Below are positions 1-8,984 of a DNA stretch of 41,139 bases, one piece after another. Numbering within the stretch: position 1 is the first letter of the stretch; the number at the start of each line of letters is the position of its first letter. The notes beneath the pieces are model-generated. The model searched no databases. It was not told the origin of the DNA and was given only the letters and a program-made list of their open reading frames with translations. Both the position numbers and the translations under genes were made by a program. The stretch comes from Pseudomonadales bacterium (GTDB lineage: Bacteria > Pseudomonadota > Gammaproteobacteria > Pseudomonadales > Ketobacteraceae). Location: positions 1 to 41,139 of the forward strand of contig JAKSAW010000181.1 of assembly GCA_022361455.1 (NCBI GenBank), read 5' to 3'.

Positions 1-743
1 ATATCGATTGGCGAGTAACAGCCCGCACTGGAAAACCACACACCAAGCTATGTCGTGAAGAGCGCGAGAGACCCATCTATATCGTGGTGGATCAAAGTCA
101 GTCAATGTTTTGTGGTAGTCAACAAGCCTTTAAATCTGTGATTGCGGCCAAGGCAGCAGGTTATTTGGCCTGGGGATCACGAGAGCATGGTGATCGAGTC
201 GGCGGCTTTATCTTTAACGACAGCGAAGTTCATGAGATTCGCCCCCGCGAAGGCAAGAAGGGTATTCAACAATACCTGCGTTTATTAATTCAATTTAATC
301 AGAACCTTTCCGCAGCAGAAACAGTTGGTAGCAGTCGTTCTGCTTTTGTGAATGCACTAGAAGGCGTTAAGCGCGTTATTCGCCCAGGAAGCTTGGTATT
401 TGTGATCAGTGACTTTAAGCACTTTGACGATATCACCAAACAGCATATTTCATTGGTATCAAGACACAGTGACTTAGTGGCTATTCAAGTTACCGACCCT
501 TTAGAAAAACAATTACCACCACCTGGTTCATACGGATTTACAGACGGTGATAAAGCCGTCACAGTGAATACCCAGAGCAAAGAATTAAGAAAGCAATATC
601 GTTTAAGATTTTTGGATCATCAGGAACGCATCAAGCAACAATTAGCATCCATTGCTATCCCGTTAATTGAATTGAACACCAATGAATCTGTGTCCGATAA
701 ACTCAACGCGTCTCTCGGCTTAAACGCCAGAGTCAAGCGCTAG
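1..743 (+). CDS. DUF58 domain protein, 5' truncated by window edge
   Basis: The reading frame is already open at base 3, so the start lies outside the window. The first GTG at base 84 is internal to the domain. The visible residues carry the DUF58 signature: a DWRVTART-type stretch, then the VVDQSQSMF motif, which is the DxSxS metal-site motif of von Willebrand A-like folds. DUF58 proteins almost always sit directly downstream of a MoxR AAA+ ATPase and are thought to act with MoxR and the Bat proteins in envelope or metalloprotein maturation; the exact substrate is unknown. The next gene starts 28 bp downstream on the same strand, and the order DUF58-DUF4381-VWA-VWA/TPR-BatD that follows is the standard one. 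I infer moxR just left of base 1. Confidence 0.93.
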   Translation, partial: IDWRVTARTGKPHTKLCREERERPIYIVVDQSQSMFCGSQQAFKSVIAAKAAGYLAWGSREHGDRVGGFIFNDSEVHEIRPREGKKGIQQYLRLLIQFNQNLSAAETVGSSRSAFVNALEGVKRVIRPGSLVFVISDFKHFDDITKQHISLVSRHSDLVAIQVTDPLEKQLPPPGSYGFTDGDKAVTVNTQSKELRKQYRLRFLDHQERIKQQLASIAIPLIELNTNESVSDKLNASLGLNARVKR

Positions 744-771
744 CTTAGGATACAGGGGACCAATCGACGGC

Positions 772-1239
772 ATGAATCCAACTGATCCTTTAGCCAATTT
801 GAAAGATATCCATATCCCCGACCCAATCACGGGTTGGCCACCGGCGATTGGCTGGTGGTTATTAGCATTAATTGCCATTGCAGCCATTGTCGGTGTTGTG
901 ATCTGGTTGATCAAAAATCACCGAAAAAATGCCTACCGTCGGGAGGCTCTAGACCAGCTAGCTCAATTACGAGCGAAAGCCGCGGAGCAAGATTCAGTAA
1001 CCACCGCTACACAACTTTCCGGATTGCTTAAACAAGTGGCCATTACATTATTCGGCCGCCATCACACCGCCGGTTTAAATGGTGATGCCTGGTTACAATT
1101 TCTCGACGAAAAAGGTAAGACAGATGCATTTAGCCAAGGCGAAGGTCGCATTTTAGGGGATGATATCTATAAACCTAATATTCCCATTGATGTGGATTCG
1201 CTTTTTAACCTCAGCCAACAGTGGATCAAAAAACAATGA
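772..1239 (+). CDS. DUF4381 domain membrane protein
   Basis: This 155-residue protein has one clear membrane segment at about residues 24-46, after an N-terminal stretch rich in Pro and Trp (TGWPPAIGWW). A cytoplasmic helical region with many Ala, Arg and Gln follows, and then a C-terminal part with WLQFLD. This architecture and the place between DUF58 and a VWA gene match DUF4381 proteins of MoxR/Bat operons. It probably tethers the DUF58 or VWA partners to the inner membrane, but no biochemical activity is known for the family. Its stop codon overlaps the ATG of the next gene in an ATGA arrangement, which suggests translational coupling. Confidence 0.88.
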   Translation: MNPTDPLANLKDIHIPDPITGWPPAIGWWLLALIAIAAIVGVVIWLIKNHRKNAYRREALDQLAQLRAKAAEQDSVTTATQLSGLLKQVAITLFGRHHTAGLNGDAWLQFLDEKGKTDAFSQGEGRILGDDIYKPNIPIDVDSLFNLSQQWIKKQ

Positions 1240-2312
1240 TGATCGTGTTAGAACATTGGTGGGTGTGGTTACTATTTCCATTGCCATGGATTATGCGAGC
1301 AATACTGCCCAAAACAGACCAAGGGCAAAGCGCTCAACTGCGGGTACCTTTTTACAGTGATGTGAGCGAGCTAGCAGGTAAAAAACACAGCACCATTATT
1401 AAACGAAGTTTTCGCTGGCGGTTGCTGTTGTTTTTGCTGTGGTTCTGCTTAATTTTAGCAGGCACAAACCCACAATTTATTGGTGAACCAGTCAGCATTC
1501 ACTCTGAAGCTAGAGACCTAATGTTAGCGGTGGATATTTCTGCCAGTATGGATGAATTCCACGATATGCGCGTTAAAGGTGAGCAAACGGATCGATTAAC
1601 CGCGGTAAAATCAGTCTTGGAGGAATTTATTGATCGCCGAGCCACAGACCGGTTAGGTTTAATCTTATTTGGTTCGCAAGCTTATCTGCAAACACCGCTT
1701 ACCTTCGACCATGTCACCCTGCACCAATTGCTGAAAGAAGCGCAAATTGGTATTGCAGGACCACGCACCGCCATTGGTGATGCCATAGGCCTAGCCATTA
1801 AGCGCTTAAAAGATCGCCCCGCAGAATCTAAAGTACTTATCCTTTTAACTGATGGCGCTAACACTGCAGGGGAAATAAGTCCCTTACAAGCAGCAGAGTT
1901 AGCTGCTCAAAAAGAACTGAAGATTTACACCGTTGGTGTTGGTGCAGACGAAGTGGTTTTACCGGGTATTTTCGGCAGCCGCTTTGGGCAACGAAAAATC
2001 AACCCGTCAGCGGACCTTGATGAAGGTACATTAGAAAAGATTGCTGAGCTAACTGGTGGCCAATATTTTCGCGCAAAGAACACTGATGAGTTACGCAGAA
2101 TCTATGAAATGCTCGACGATCTAGAACCCGCTGAAGCAGACCCAGAAGTTTTCCGCCCGATTCGTTCTTTGTTTTATTGGCCCTTGGGATTGGTATTACT
2201 GCTCAGTGGTTTGATCGCACTTCGTGCCATTATTAGCGATTGGAGTGCGAGAATAAAAGCTCGAAATCATCAAAAGTCATTTAACACGCAAAACCCAAAT
2301 TCAACCACATGA
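1236..2312 (+). CDS. batA: VWA domain membrane protein, BatA-like
   Basis: This is an inner-membrane protein with a von Willebrand A domain between N-terminal hydrophobic segments and a C-terminal membrane anchor (FYWPLGLVLLLSGLIALRA). The MIDAS metal site is visible as DISAS, with the downstream threonine and the LLTDGAN aspartate motif. A GTG at 1221 lies in the same frame, but the ATG at 1236 is a better start: it overlaps the upstream stop as ATGA and gives 358 residues, the usual BatA size. The gene ends in an ATGA overlap with the next VWA gene. Bat proteins are associated with stress tolerance and aerotolerance in some bacteria; the role here is inferred from family and operon position. 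Confidence 0.92.
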   Translation: MMIVLEHWWVWLLFPLPWIMRAILPKTDQGQSAQLRVPFYSDVSELAGKKHSTIIKRSFRWRLLLFLLWFCLILAGTNPQFIGEPVSIHSEARDLMLAVDISASMDEFHDMRVKGEQTDRLTAVKSVLEEFIDRRATDRLGLILFGSQAYLQTPLTFDHVTLHQLLKEAQIGIAGPRTAIGDAIGLAIKRLKDRPAESKVLILLTDGANTAGEISPLQAAELAAQKELKIYTVGVGADEVVLPGIFGSRFGQRKINPSADLDEGTLEKIAELTGGQYFRAKNTDELRRIYEMLDDLEPAEADPEVFRPIRSLFYWPLGLVLLLSGLIALRAIISDWSARIKARNHQKSFNTQNPNSTT

Positions 2313-4180
2313 ATATTGAACAGCTATTGAATGAGCTAGCAGAGTTTCACTTTTTGCGACCAGAATGGTTTCTGGCACTAATCCCTGCGCTGCTGTTATT
2401 TATTTTTCTGTTAAACCGACGTTCAGCACAGGGCAGCTGGCAAAAGATCGTTGCACCCCATTTATTACCACATCTGTTGCAAGGCAGCATAGGTAAGAAA
2501 AGTCGCTTTCCCATTTTTCTTATTTTGGTGTGTTGGATATTGGCGGTGCTTGGCATGGCCGGCCCTACCTGGGAGAAGATTCCTCAAGCTGTGCAGAAGA
2601 AAGTAGACGCCCAAGTCATTGTGTTGGACTTATCACTATCAATGTTCGCACAAGATATTTCACCATCTCGCCTCACCCGAGCGAAACATAAACTCAGTGA
2701 TATTTTATCGAAATCCAATGAGGGTTTAACGGGACTAGTAGTTTTTGCCGGTACGCCTCATGTGGTTACACCTTTGACGGACGATAACCGCACCATTCTC
2801 AGCATGGTAGATTCCCTATCACCAGATATTATGCCTATTCCAGGTGGTGATTCTGCCGCCGCCGTTATCAAAGCAAAAGAAGTACTGAATCAGGGAGGTA
2901 TCCCACAGGGCCATATCATTCTGATTACCGATGACATCAAAGCCGATTTTGTCGACAGAGTAAAAGCAGAGGTCGATGTACAAGATATGCCAGTGTCCAT
3001 ATTCGCCATTGGCACTAAAGATGGCTCCCCTATTCCTTTACCAGGGGGCAACTTTGTTAAAAATCAAGCCGGCAGCATCGTTATAGCTAAAGTCAATCAA
3101 GGCGCGTTAAAAATAGCAGCAAAACAATTGCGAGGTCGATTTACCACACTTACCTATTCCGACGATGACATTGATTATCTACTTGGGTTTAAAGCCAACC
3201 TGCTTGATCAAGAAATGAAAGATACCGAAAGAGATTTCGATACCTGGGACGAAGCTGGTCACTGGTTAGTCGTGCTTATCCTACCCTTTGCAGCTATGGG
3301 CTACCGCAAAGGTTGGTTAGGTAGCTTCGTGGCAGTCATTTGTATTAGCGGGTTATTTCTTGCTGCACCACCAGCACAAGCAGATATTTGGCAAGACCTT
3401 TGGCAAACCAAAGATCAGCAAGGACAAAAAGCTTGGCGACAAAAACACTATCAACAAGCAGCTGAGAAATTTTCCGATCCACTATGGAAAGGCAGCGCCC
3501 ATTATCGCAGCGAGAACTATGAAGCTGCAGCAGAAGAATTTGCCAAACTCGACACAGCGGAAAGTCACTACAACCGAGGCAACGCCCTTGCTAAGCAGCA
3601 ATTGATTGATGAAGCCATTGGCGCCTATGAAAAGGCACTGAGCCACGATCCAGAAATGCAGGATGCTAAAGATAATTTGGCATTACTTGAACAACTCAAA
3701 GAGCAGCAAGAACAGCAACAAGGCGATGGTGATAGCGACGAAAGCCAAGATAGCCAAGAGAACCAGGATCAACAACAAGATCAGCAGCAAAACCAAGAAC
3801 AAGATCAGTCGCAGCAGGATCAAAACAACGATCAGCAAGAGCAAGATGGCGAAAACCAACCATCACAACAAAGCGAAGACGGTGAAAAAGATCCTAATCA
3901 ACAGCAGCAACAGGATCAGCAGCAACAAGACCAACAAGATTCGGCAGAGCAGGAAGAACAAAATCAACAGGCTCAAAATGAGCAACAGGAAAACGAAGAA
4001 CAAGAACCACAGCCGCTAAGCCCGCAACTACAAGAAACACAAGAATCAGCGGAAGATCAGCAAGCATTACAGCAATGGCTTGAAAGGGTTCCCGATGAGC
4101 CCGGCGGATTATTAAGACGCAAATTTAAGTTGGAATCCAGGCTGCGCAATCAATCCAATCTAGAATCACAGGCATGGTGA
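2309..4180 (+). CDS. batB: VWA plus TPR membrane protein, BatB/BatC fusion type
   Basis: This 623-residue protein combines a BatB-like VWA domain with a BatC-like TPR region. In order: two hydrophobic segments near residues 19-36 and 68-88; a VWA domain at about 95-285 with MIDAS motif DLSLS; a hydrophobic pair at about 310-360, ending in an AQA-like site; TPR-type helices at about 370-465 (HYNRGNALAKQ is typical); then a low-complexity Gln/Asp/Glu tract at about 465-590 and a short basic, conserved-looking tail. The Gln-rich tail is common in BatC-type proteins but long here. It overlaps both neighbours by 4-7 bp. The VWA and TPR parts probably form a protein-protein scaffold that faces the periplasm. 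Confidence 0.92.
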   Translation: MNIEQLLNELAEFHFLRPEWFLALIPALLLFIFLLNRRSAQGSWQKIVAPHLLPHLLQGSIGKKSRFPIFLILVCWILAVLGMAGPTWEKIPQAVQKKVDAQVIVLDLSLSMFAQDISPSRLTRAKHKLSDILSKSNEGLTGLVVFAGTPHVVTPLTDDNRTILSMVDSLSPDIMPIPGGDSAAAVIKAKEVLNQGGIPQGHIILITDDIKADFVDRVKAEVDVQDMPVSIFAIGTKDGSPIPLPGGNFVKNQAGSIVIAKVNQGALKIAAKQLRGRFTTLTYSDDDIDYLLGFKANLLDQEMKDTERDFDTWDEAGHWLVVLILPFAAMGYRKGWLGSFVAVICISGLFLAAPPAQADIWQDLWQTKDQQGQKAWRQKHYQQAAEKFSDPLWKGSAHYRSENYEAAAEEFAKLDTAESHYNRGNALAKQQLIDEAIGAYEKALSHDPEMQDAKDNLALLEQLKEQQEQQQGDGDSDESQDSQENQDQQQDQQQNQEQDQSQQDQNNDQQEQDGENQPSQQSEDGEKDPNQQQQQDQQQQDQQDSAEQEEQNQQAQNEQQENEEQEPQPLSPQLQETQESAEDQQALQQWLERVPDEPGGLLRRKFKLESRLRNQSNLESQAW

Positions 4181-5925
4181 AGCATCTCATGACGAAACCA
4201 TTAACGTTACTTTTACTTTTACATTTACTATTGTGGTTCGGCCTAGCCCAACCCATTTGGGCAGCCACTGTTACCGCCCAAGTGGATACCCACAAGGTTC
4301 AACAAGGCGACAGCCTTATTCTTACTATTACAGTGAATGAAAGAGCTTTTGGTAAAGAACCGAATTTTGATGAGCTAAAAGAACAATTTCGAATCATTAA
4401 TAAAGTGAACTCTAGTAGCGTGCGGATGATTAACGGCCGCATGGAGTCCTCGATTTCTTGGCGGCTTACGTTAGCACCCAAAGTTAACGGCTATGTTGTG
4501 ATCCCTCCCATAAAATATGGCAACAGCCAAACAAAACCGATCACGATTCAAGTAGCAAAACGCAGCGCTTCAAATAAGCCAACATCCAAAGACCTTGTTT
4601 TTATTGAAGCAACTGTTGATAAAAAATCCGTATATGTACAAGAGCAAGTCATTCTAACGCTGCGCCTGTACAAAAGAACCCAACTGATTGATGCTTCTTG
4701 GACCCCTCCGCAAATTAGCGATGCAGTAAGCGAGCCTTTAACGGAATCGCGAACTTACCAGAGCGTTGTCGGTAACTATACCTATCAGGTTACAGAAAAT
4801 ACTTTCGCAATATTCCCACAAAAGTCAGGCGAGTTACTTATCCCCAAATCACATTTGATCGCCACCATAGGCACTGGTCGACGAGGTGGATTTTTCGATC
4901 CCTTTGGATCAGCAGGCAAGCAAATCAGTCGTAGCACCAAAGCACTCAGCGTTGAAGTAAAGTCAATTCCAGACGGTTATCCAAAAACCCATTGGTTACC
5001 TTCCAGTGCAGTGGCAATGGCAGATCAATGGTCGCCTGAAAACCCAGAATTTAAAGTGGGTGAAGCGGTTACTCGTACCATCATATTGCAAGCAAAGGGC
5101 TTAACCGCAACAGCACTACCTTCGATACCAGCCCCAAGCAGTAATAAATTTAAAGTTTATCCAGACAAGGCAGACACCAAAAGCACTGTAGACGCCGACG
5201 GTATTGTTAGCCAGCGAGTGGAGTCCTACGCCTTTATTCCCACCGAAGCAGGTACCATAACGTTGCCTGAGATTCAGATTAGTTGGTGGGACGTCACCCG
5301 CGATAAATTGCAAATGGCTACATTACCTGCAAAAACTATCACCGTAGAACCATCCGCTAGCGCGCAAAAAACAGATCAAGCTGTTACTGCCCCACCCTCT
5401 ATCAGCGCCCCACCGAGCACTGTACCGCCTTCCGTATCCAACACACAGGTCACCGCACCAAACTCTATGTGGCAATGGATCGCGATGGGCAGCTTGATAC
5501 TGTGGTTGATAACGCTACCGATTATTTTCATTGCCCTTAAGCGCAAACCCAACAAAGAGCCCCCACAAGAGACACAAGTAAAGGCGCCAAGAATTTCCCT
5601 TAAAGAAGCAAAGGCGGCTTTAAAATCTGCCTGCCAGGGTTCAGACCCCCGACAAGTTAGAGACGCCTTAATTAATTGGGGAACTGCAATCTATCCAAGC
5701 AAAAATTGTTATTCTATTGGTGACGTTAAAAACAATGTAACCTCTGAGAAATGTCGAGCGGCGATTAAAGAACTTGAAATTGTGTTATACAAATCTGGCG
5801 AAGCCCCCGGCAATCAGCATTGGGACAGTACTCTACTTTGGGAAGCTGCTGAGGAGGAGGAAGCAGAAGTGGATGCCGGAAAAGCAAATCCAGCACTAGC
5901 GCCACTTTATCCTTCTTCGTCGTAA
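4174..5925 (+). CDS. batD: BatD family protein
   Basis: This 583-residue protein has a signal peptide (hydrophobic LLLLLHLLLW core, likely cleavage after PIWA). A large periplasmic region of beta-sandwich, BatD-type repeats follows, then a Pro/Ser-rich linker at about 390-425, one membrane helix at about 430-452 and a cytoplasmic tail of about 130 residues that ends in an acidic cluster. It overlaps the preceding gene by 7 bp and closes the recognisable Bat set. BatD proteins are thought to present partners at the periplasmic side of the membrane; the function is inferred from family only. Confidence 0.92.
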   Translation: MVKHLMTKPLTLLLLLHLLLWFGLAQPIWAATVTAQVDTHKVQQGDSLILTITVNERAFGKEPNFDELKEQFRIINKVNSSSVRMINGRMESSISWRLTLAPKVNGYVVIPPIKYGNSQTKPITIQVAKRSASNKPTSKDLVFIEATVDKKSVYVQEQVILTLRLYKRTQLIDASWTPPQISDAVSEPLTESRTYQSVVGNYTYQVTENTFAIFPQKSGELLIPKSHLIATIGTGRRGGFFDPFGSAGKQISRSTKALSVEVKSIPDGYPKTHWLPSSAVAMADQWSPENPEFKVGEAVTRTIILQAKGLTATALPSIPAPSSNKFKVYPDKADTKSTVDADGIVSQRVESYAFIPTEAGTITLPEIQISWWDVTRDKLQMATLPAKTITVEPSASAQKTDQAVTAPPSISAPPSTVPPSVSNTQVTAPNSMWQWIAMGSLILWLITLPIIFIALKRKPNKEPPQETQVKAPRISLKEAKAALKSACQGSDPRQVRDALINWGTAIYPSKNCYSIGDVKNNVTSEKCRAAIKELEIVLYKSGEAPGNQHWDSTLLWEAAEEEEAEVDAGKANPALAPLYPSSS

Positions 5926-5930
5926 CAACC

Positions 5931-6248
5931 ATGAGTCAGAATAAGTTGGATGAACTAGCACAGCGTTTTCCACTATTGTCCCTGCGGGACATCAAACGTA
6001 TCAATCAATCATTTCAGCTTCACGGGACCAAGCAAGCCACGATGCTAAGGGATTTCACCGATGGGCTTAGCAGTGTCTTGACCGACTATTATCTCCACCT
6101 GCAAAAAGCAGATGCACTCTATATAGCAACCATCATGGATAAGAGTGAAACCTGGGAGATAAATATAAAGATCGATAATAATTCCTTAAAATGGGTATGT
6201 GTTTCCCAGTCTCCCATCGAACCTGCAGACCTTTCTAGACCACTATAA
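5931..6248 (+). CDS. Small hypothetical protein at the end of the Bat operon
   Basis: This 105-residue protein starts 5 bp after the batD stop, so it is probably co-transcribed and translationally coupled. It has no signal peptide, no membrane segment and no recognised motif. The first half is predicted helical (KLDELAQRFPLLSLRDIKRIN), and the rest includes alternating charged stretches such as WEINIKIDNN. I do not recognise the family. Tight spacing and same-strand context support it as a real gene; a role linked to the Bat proteins is only guilt by association. Confidence 0.65.
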   Translation: MSQNKLDELAQRFPLLSLRDIKRINQSFQLHGTKQATMLRDFTDGLSSVLTDYYLHLQKADALYIATIMDKSETWEINIKIDNNSLKWVCVSQSPIEPADLSRPL

Positions 6249-6420
6249 TTCTGTCGAACTATCCAGCCCACTTCATATCCAAGACGAATTGAGCGATAGC
6301 TTTTAATTCATCACCCTCACTTATTCGAAAATTCCTGATAGCAAGCACGTAAAGTTCGACTTTTTATTAATAAGAAGCGCCGCTATTATTTTTCATACAC
6401 CAAAAAAAGAGGTGTTCACA

Positions 6421-6768
6421 ATGAAGATTGAGGTTAATGCAATTGGCTTCACGCTAAGTTACGCCTTGCAACACTATGTCACCAGGCGGCTTAGATTTGC
6501 ACTGGCGCCGCACGCTCATCATATCAAATGTGTCATCGTCAGATTATCGGATATCAATGGACCAAGAGGTGGTTATGATCAACATTGCCAAATTCAATGC
6601 GTTTTACCGGGACTTCCAGATGTCTTTGCAGAAGATACTTCTTCAGAACTCTGTATCGCCATCAACCGAACTGCAGCCCGTACCGGTCGTTCAGTCGCCA
6701 AGAGTCTTAAGAAGCGTCAGGCAAGATCAATCAGGTCGGATCTACCCAAGGTATTAATGAAATCTTAG
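6421..6768 (+). CDS. HPF/RaiA family ribosome-associated protein (short)
   Basis: This is a 115-residue protein of the hibernation-promoting factor/RaiA fold: an N-terminal beta strand (MKIEVNAIGF), a helix with paired arginines (YVTRRLRFAL), the strand-turn region CVIVRLSDINGPRGG, and a helix ending in a very basic tail (RTGRSVAKSLKKRQARS). The ATG at 6421 is chosen over the GTG at 6412 because AAGAGG lies 8 bp ahead of it and the GTG falls within that site. Family members bind the small ribosomal subunit and inactivate or protect ribosomes under stress. This one is monocistronic or leads the BI-1/DUF533 pair; it is not next to rpoN, so it is probably a divergent paralogue of canonical hpf. 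Confidence 0.8.
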   Translation: MKIEVNAIGFTLSYALQHYVTRRLRFALAPHAHHIKCVIVRLSDINGPRGGYDQHCQIQCVLPGLPDVFAEDTSSELCIAINRTAARTGRSVAKSLKKRQARSIRSDLPKVLMKS

Positions 6769-6804
6769 CTTGATCAAATAAAGATTCATTCGGAGTAATT
6801 ATAA

Positions 6805-7491
6805 ATGTCTACCGGAATCGCAAACCCCAAAACTGAACCGTCAACCCACGGTATAAGTACTAACGCAATCAACACAAACAAGGTGTTGAAAAACACCTAT
6901 AGCCTGCTATCAATGACGCTGCTTTTCAGCGCGATAATAGCAGGCACATCCATGGCGTTAAATCTACCTCACCCAGGTCTGCTTCTCACATTGGTTGGTT
7001 ATTTTGGTTTACTTTTCCTTACCACCAAATTTAGAAATTCAGCCATGGGCTTGTTGTGTGTTTTCGCCCTCACTGGGTTTATGGGTTACACCCTCGGCCC
7101 CATCCTCAATGCCTATCTAAGCCTCGCAAATGGTGGGCAAATCGTAATGACCGCCATGGCAGGAACAGGTGCTGTTTTTATAGGCCTATCCGGTTACGCC
7201 CTAGTCAGTAAGAAAGACTTTAGTTTTTTGGGAAGCTTCTTGTTTGCCGGCATCATCGTTGGATTCCTTGCCGGGTTAGCAGCAATTTTCCTAGAAATGC
7301 CCGGGCTTTCCCTGGTGGTTTCGGCAATGTTCGTTTTACTGATGTCTGGTCTAATTCTTTATGAAACCAGCAACATCATTCACGGCGGTGAAACAAACTA
7401 CATCATGGCCACGGTCACTTTGTTTGTTGCCATCTTTAATCTATTTACCAGCCTACTGCATTTGTTAGGTTTCATGAGTGGAGATGAATAA
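6805..7491 (+). CDS. Bax inhibitor-1/YccA family membrane protein
   Basis: This 228-residue inner-membrane protein has about seven hydrophobic helices after a polar N-terminus of about 35 residues. The BI-1 pattern is visible: NTYSLLSMTLLFSAIIAG for the first helix, a conserved FxxTGFMGYTLGP loop, and the terminal ILYETSNIIHGGETNYIMA stretch, which holds the acidic residues of the BI-1 pore. A GGAG ribosome-binding site precedes the ATG. Bacterial BI-1 homologues include calcium-leak channels and FtsH-interacting proteins such as YccA. The next gene starts 1 bp after the stop. Confidence 0.93.
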   Translation: MSTGIANPKTEPSTHGISTNAINTNKVLKNTYSLLSMTLLFSAIIAGTSMALNLPHPGLLLTLVGYFGLLFLTTKFRNSAMGLLCVFALTGFMGYTLGPILNAYLSLANGGQIVMTAMAGTGAVFIGLSGYALVSKKDFSFLGSFLFAGIIVGFLAGLAAIFLEMPGLSLVVSAMFVLLMSGLILYETSNIIHGGETNYIMATVTLFVAIFNLFTSLLHLLGFMSGDE

Positions 7492-7492
7492 T

Positions 7493-8260
7493 ATGAACTT
7501 TTCCAAACTTCTTAACGACCTAGCTGGCACTGTTAGCGGACAAACAAACGGTGCCCCTTCAGCAACAAATTCTGTTCGCAGCATCAGCGATAAGATTCCC
7601 GGCGGCCTAGCAGGTGGGGCTGTCGCTGGAGGCTTAGTTGCGATGCTAGTCGGCAGCAAATCTGCGCGCAAAACAGCAGGCAAAGCTGCTACTTACGGTG
7701 GAGCTGCAGTCCTCGGTGGGCTAGCTTATAAAGCCTATAAAGGCTGGCAGCAAAACGAGGCGCAGGTAGCCAATACCCAACAGGTAAACTACCAAGCTGC
7801 TGGTGGACCAGTGTATATTCCTGACCATAATCCCCAGCCTCAGTCACACAGTTTTGAGCAAGAAGCACTGGAACATATGAACGGGGCGCAACCCGAGAAG
7901 TCGTACCAGATCGTACTGATCAAAGCGATGATTGCTTCGGCTAGAGCAGATGGCCACATTGATGGTGACGAGCAAAATCGCATATCAGATGCTATCGGTA
8001 GAATGAACTTAGATCACCAAACCCGAGGCGACTTGCTTGATCTGTTCTTACAACCCATTCAATTGCATGACGTGATTAACAGTCTGGAATCGATGGAACA
8101 GAAAGCAGAAGTTTATTTGGCTTCCTGTCTAGCCATCGATCTAGACCACCAAGCTGAGTACGCTCACCTGTCTAGGCTGGCTAAGGCACTAGAGTTGCCT
8201 CCCGGATTGGAACAACAGCTACGAGCCCAAGCTAAGAGCGCGCTTTCAGAGGTCGCCTAA
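7493..8260 (+). CDS. DUF533 / TerB-like protein (YebE-like)
   Basis: The first half has a Gly/Ala-rich hydrophobic stretch at about residues 35-80 (GGLAGGAVAGGLVAML then GGAAVLGGLAYKAYKGW), which is likely membrane-associated. The second half is a helical TerB-like domain with the acidic motif ARADGHIDGDEQ. This is the DUF533 layout, as in Escherichia coli YebE. The GTG at 7478 is in frame, but the ATG at 7493 is preferred because GGAG sits 9 bp upstream and it follows the BI-1 stop directly, giving 255 residues. The function of the family is unknown; metal or stress links are suggested for TerB-like domains. Confidence 0.88.
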   Translation: MNFSKLLNDLAGTVSGQTNGAPSATNSVRSISDKIPGGLAGGAVAGGLVAMLVGSKSARKTAGKAATYGGAAVLGGLAYKAYKGWQQNEAQVANTQQVNYQAAGGPVYIPDHNPQPQSHSFEQEALEHMNGAQPEKSYQIVLIKAMIASARADGHIDGDEQNRISDAIGRMNLDHQTRGDLLDLFLQPIQLHDVINSLESMEQKAEVYLASCLAIDLDHQAEYAHLSRLAKALELPPGLEQQLRAQAKSALSEVA

Positions 8261-8364
8261 CATTTGGCGAGCACTGAGCCTTTGAAATTTATGAGTAATA
8301 CCTAAACGTAAACCGACTCTGTATTTTTTTTACTAGCGAACTTTTCAAATCTAAACTTAATAGT

Positions 8365-8966
8365 ATGAGATTTGAATCGTTCGCATTTTTAGTGCTTTTG
8401 TTATTTTCCTCGGTTGTTTAGCGTCTACGGTGTCCCTAGAGCAAACAACAGAAAGCACTGATCTTGCCTTATATGCGGATGTGCTCGAAGACAAAAATGG
8501 CGAGTTCAGCATAGCTCAAGTTGCTTCGGAACAACTAGCCAACCAATGGTCACCCAACACGTAGATCACCACTAGATAATATTTTTCTTGGTTGCTTCTT
8601 TGGCATCATACTAGTGATGGCACTCTATAAGTTGTTCATCTATTTTTCTGTTAGAGATATCGCCTATCTATACTACATCGCCTATATCTTTAGCTTCGAT
8701 CTTTGGTTGTTTACTTACCATGGTTTGTCTTATCAATTCTTTTGGCCCAATTCCCACACCAGGGGTAACTTGGCCCATATCGTTTTAACCGCTTCAAAGA
8801 AAGCGAACTCTCTAAAACTAGAGTGCCTATCATCGCGCTGACGGCGAACGTCATGAAAGACCAAAAAGATCTATGCATAGCAGCCGGCATGAACGGTCAT
8901 TTAGCTAAGCCGCTTCTGATGAAAGACTTAAAGGCAATACTTGAACAAGGCTCTCTGGCCAGTTAG
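8365..8966 (+). pseudogene. Decayed 7TMR-DISM hybrid sensor histidine kinase / response regulator
   Basis: Three fragments of one family lie in order but in different frames. Fragment A starts at ATG 8365 with a signal-peptide-like stretch, stops at 8419, and continues two bases over from 8415 to a stop at 8562 with the 7TMR-DISMED2-like text VLEDKNGEFSIAQVAS. Fragment B (about 8572-8780) is the start of the 7TM-DISM domain: LGCFFGIILVMALYKLFIY, YLYYIAYIFSFDL and the GLSYQFFWPN motif. Fragment C (about 8775-8966) is the end of a receiver domain: VPIIALTANVMKD, AAGMNGHLAKPL, then helix 5 and a stop. The remaining membrane helices, the kinase core and most of the receiver are gone. An intact gene would be several times longer, so this is internal deletion plus frameshift, not a functional protein. 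Confidence 0.85.
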
Positions 8967-8984
8967 TTATTCTCCAACCTTTGA

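Noticed and set aside
3360..4019. Overlapping plus-strand ORFs inside the BatB/C gene
   Set aside because: They are shifted readings of the Gln-rich and TPR-coding DNA (Lys/Asn/Ser-rich text from CAA/CAG repeats), not separate genes.
3690..4080. Repetitive CAACAAGATCAG-like DNA as a tandem repeat or CRISPR array
   Set aside because: Units are irregular, in one coding frame and without spacers of constant size; it is a low-complexity coding tract.
8614..8841. 75-residue membrane ORF as a stand-alone gene
   Set aside because: Its text is the beginning of a 7TM-DISM domain that ends abruptly and runs into receiver sequence in another frame, so it is part of the pseudogene.
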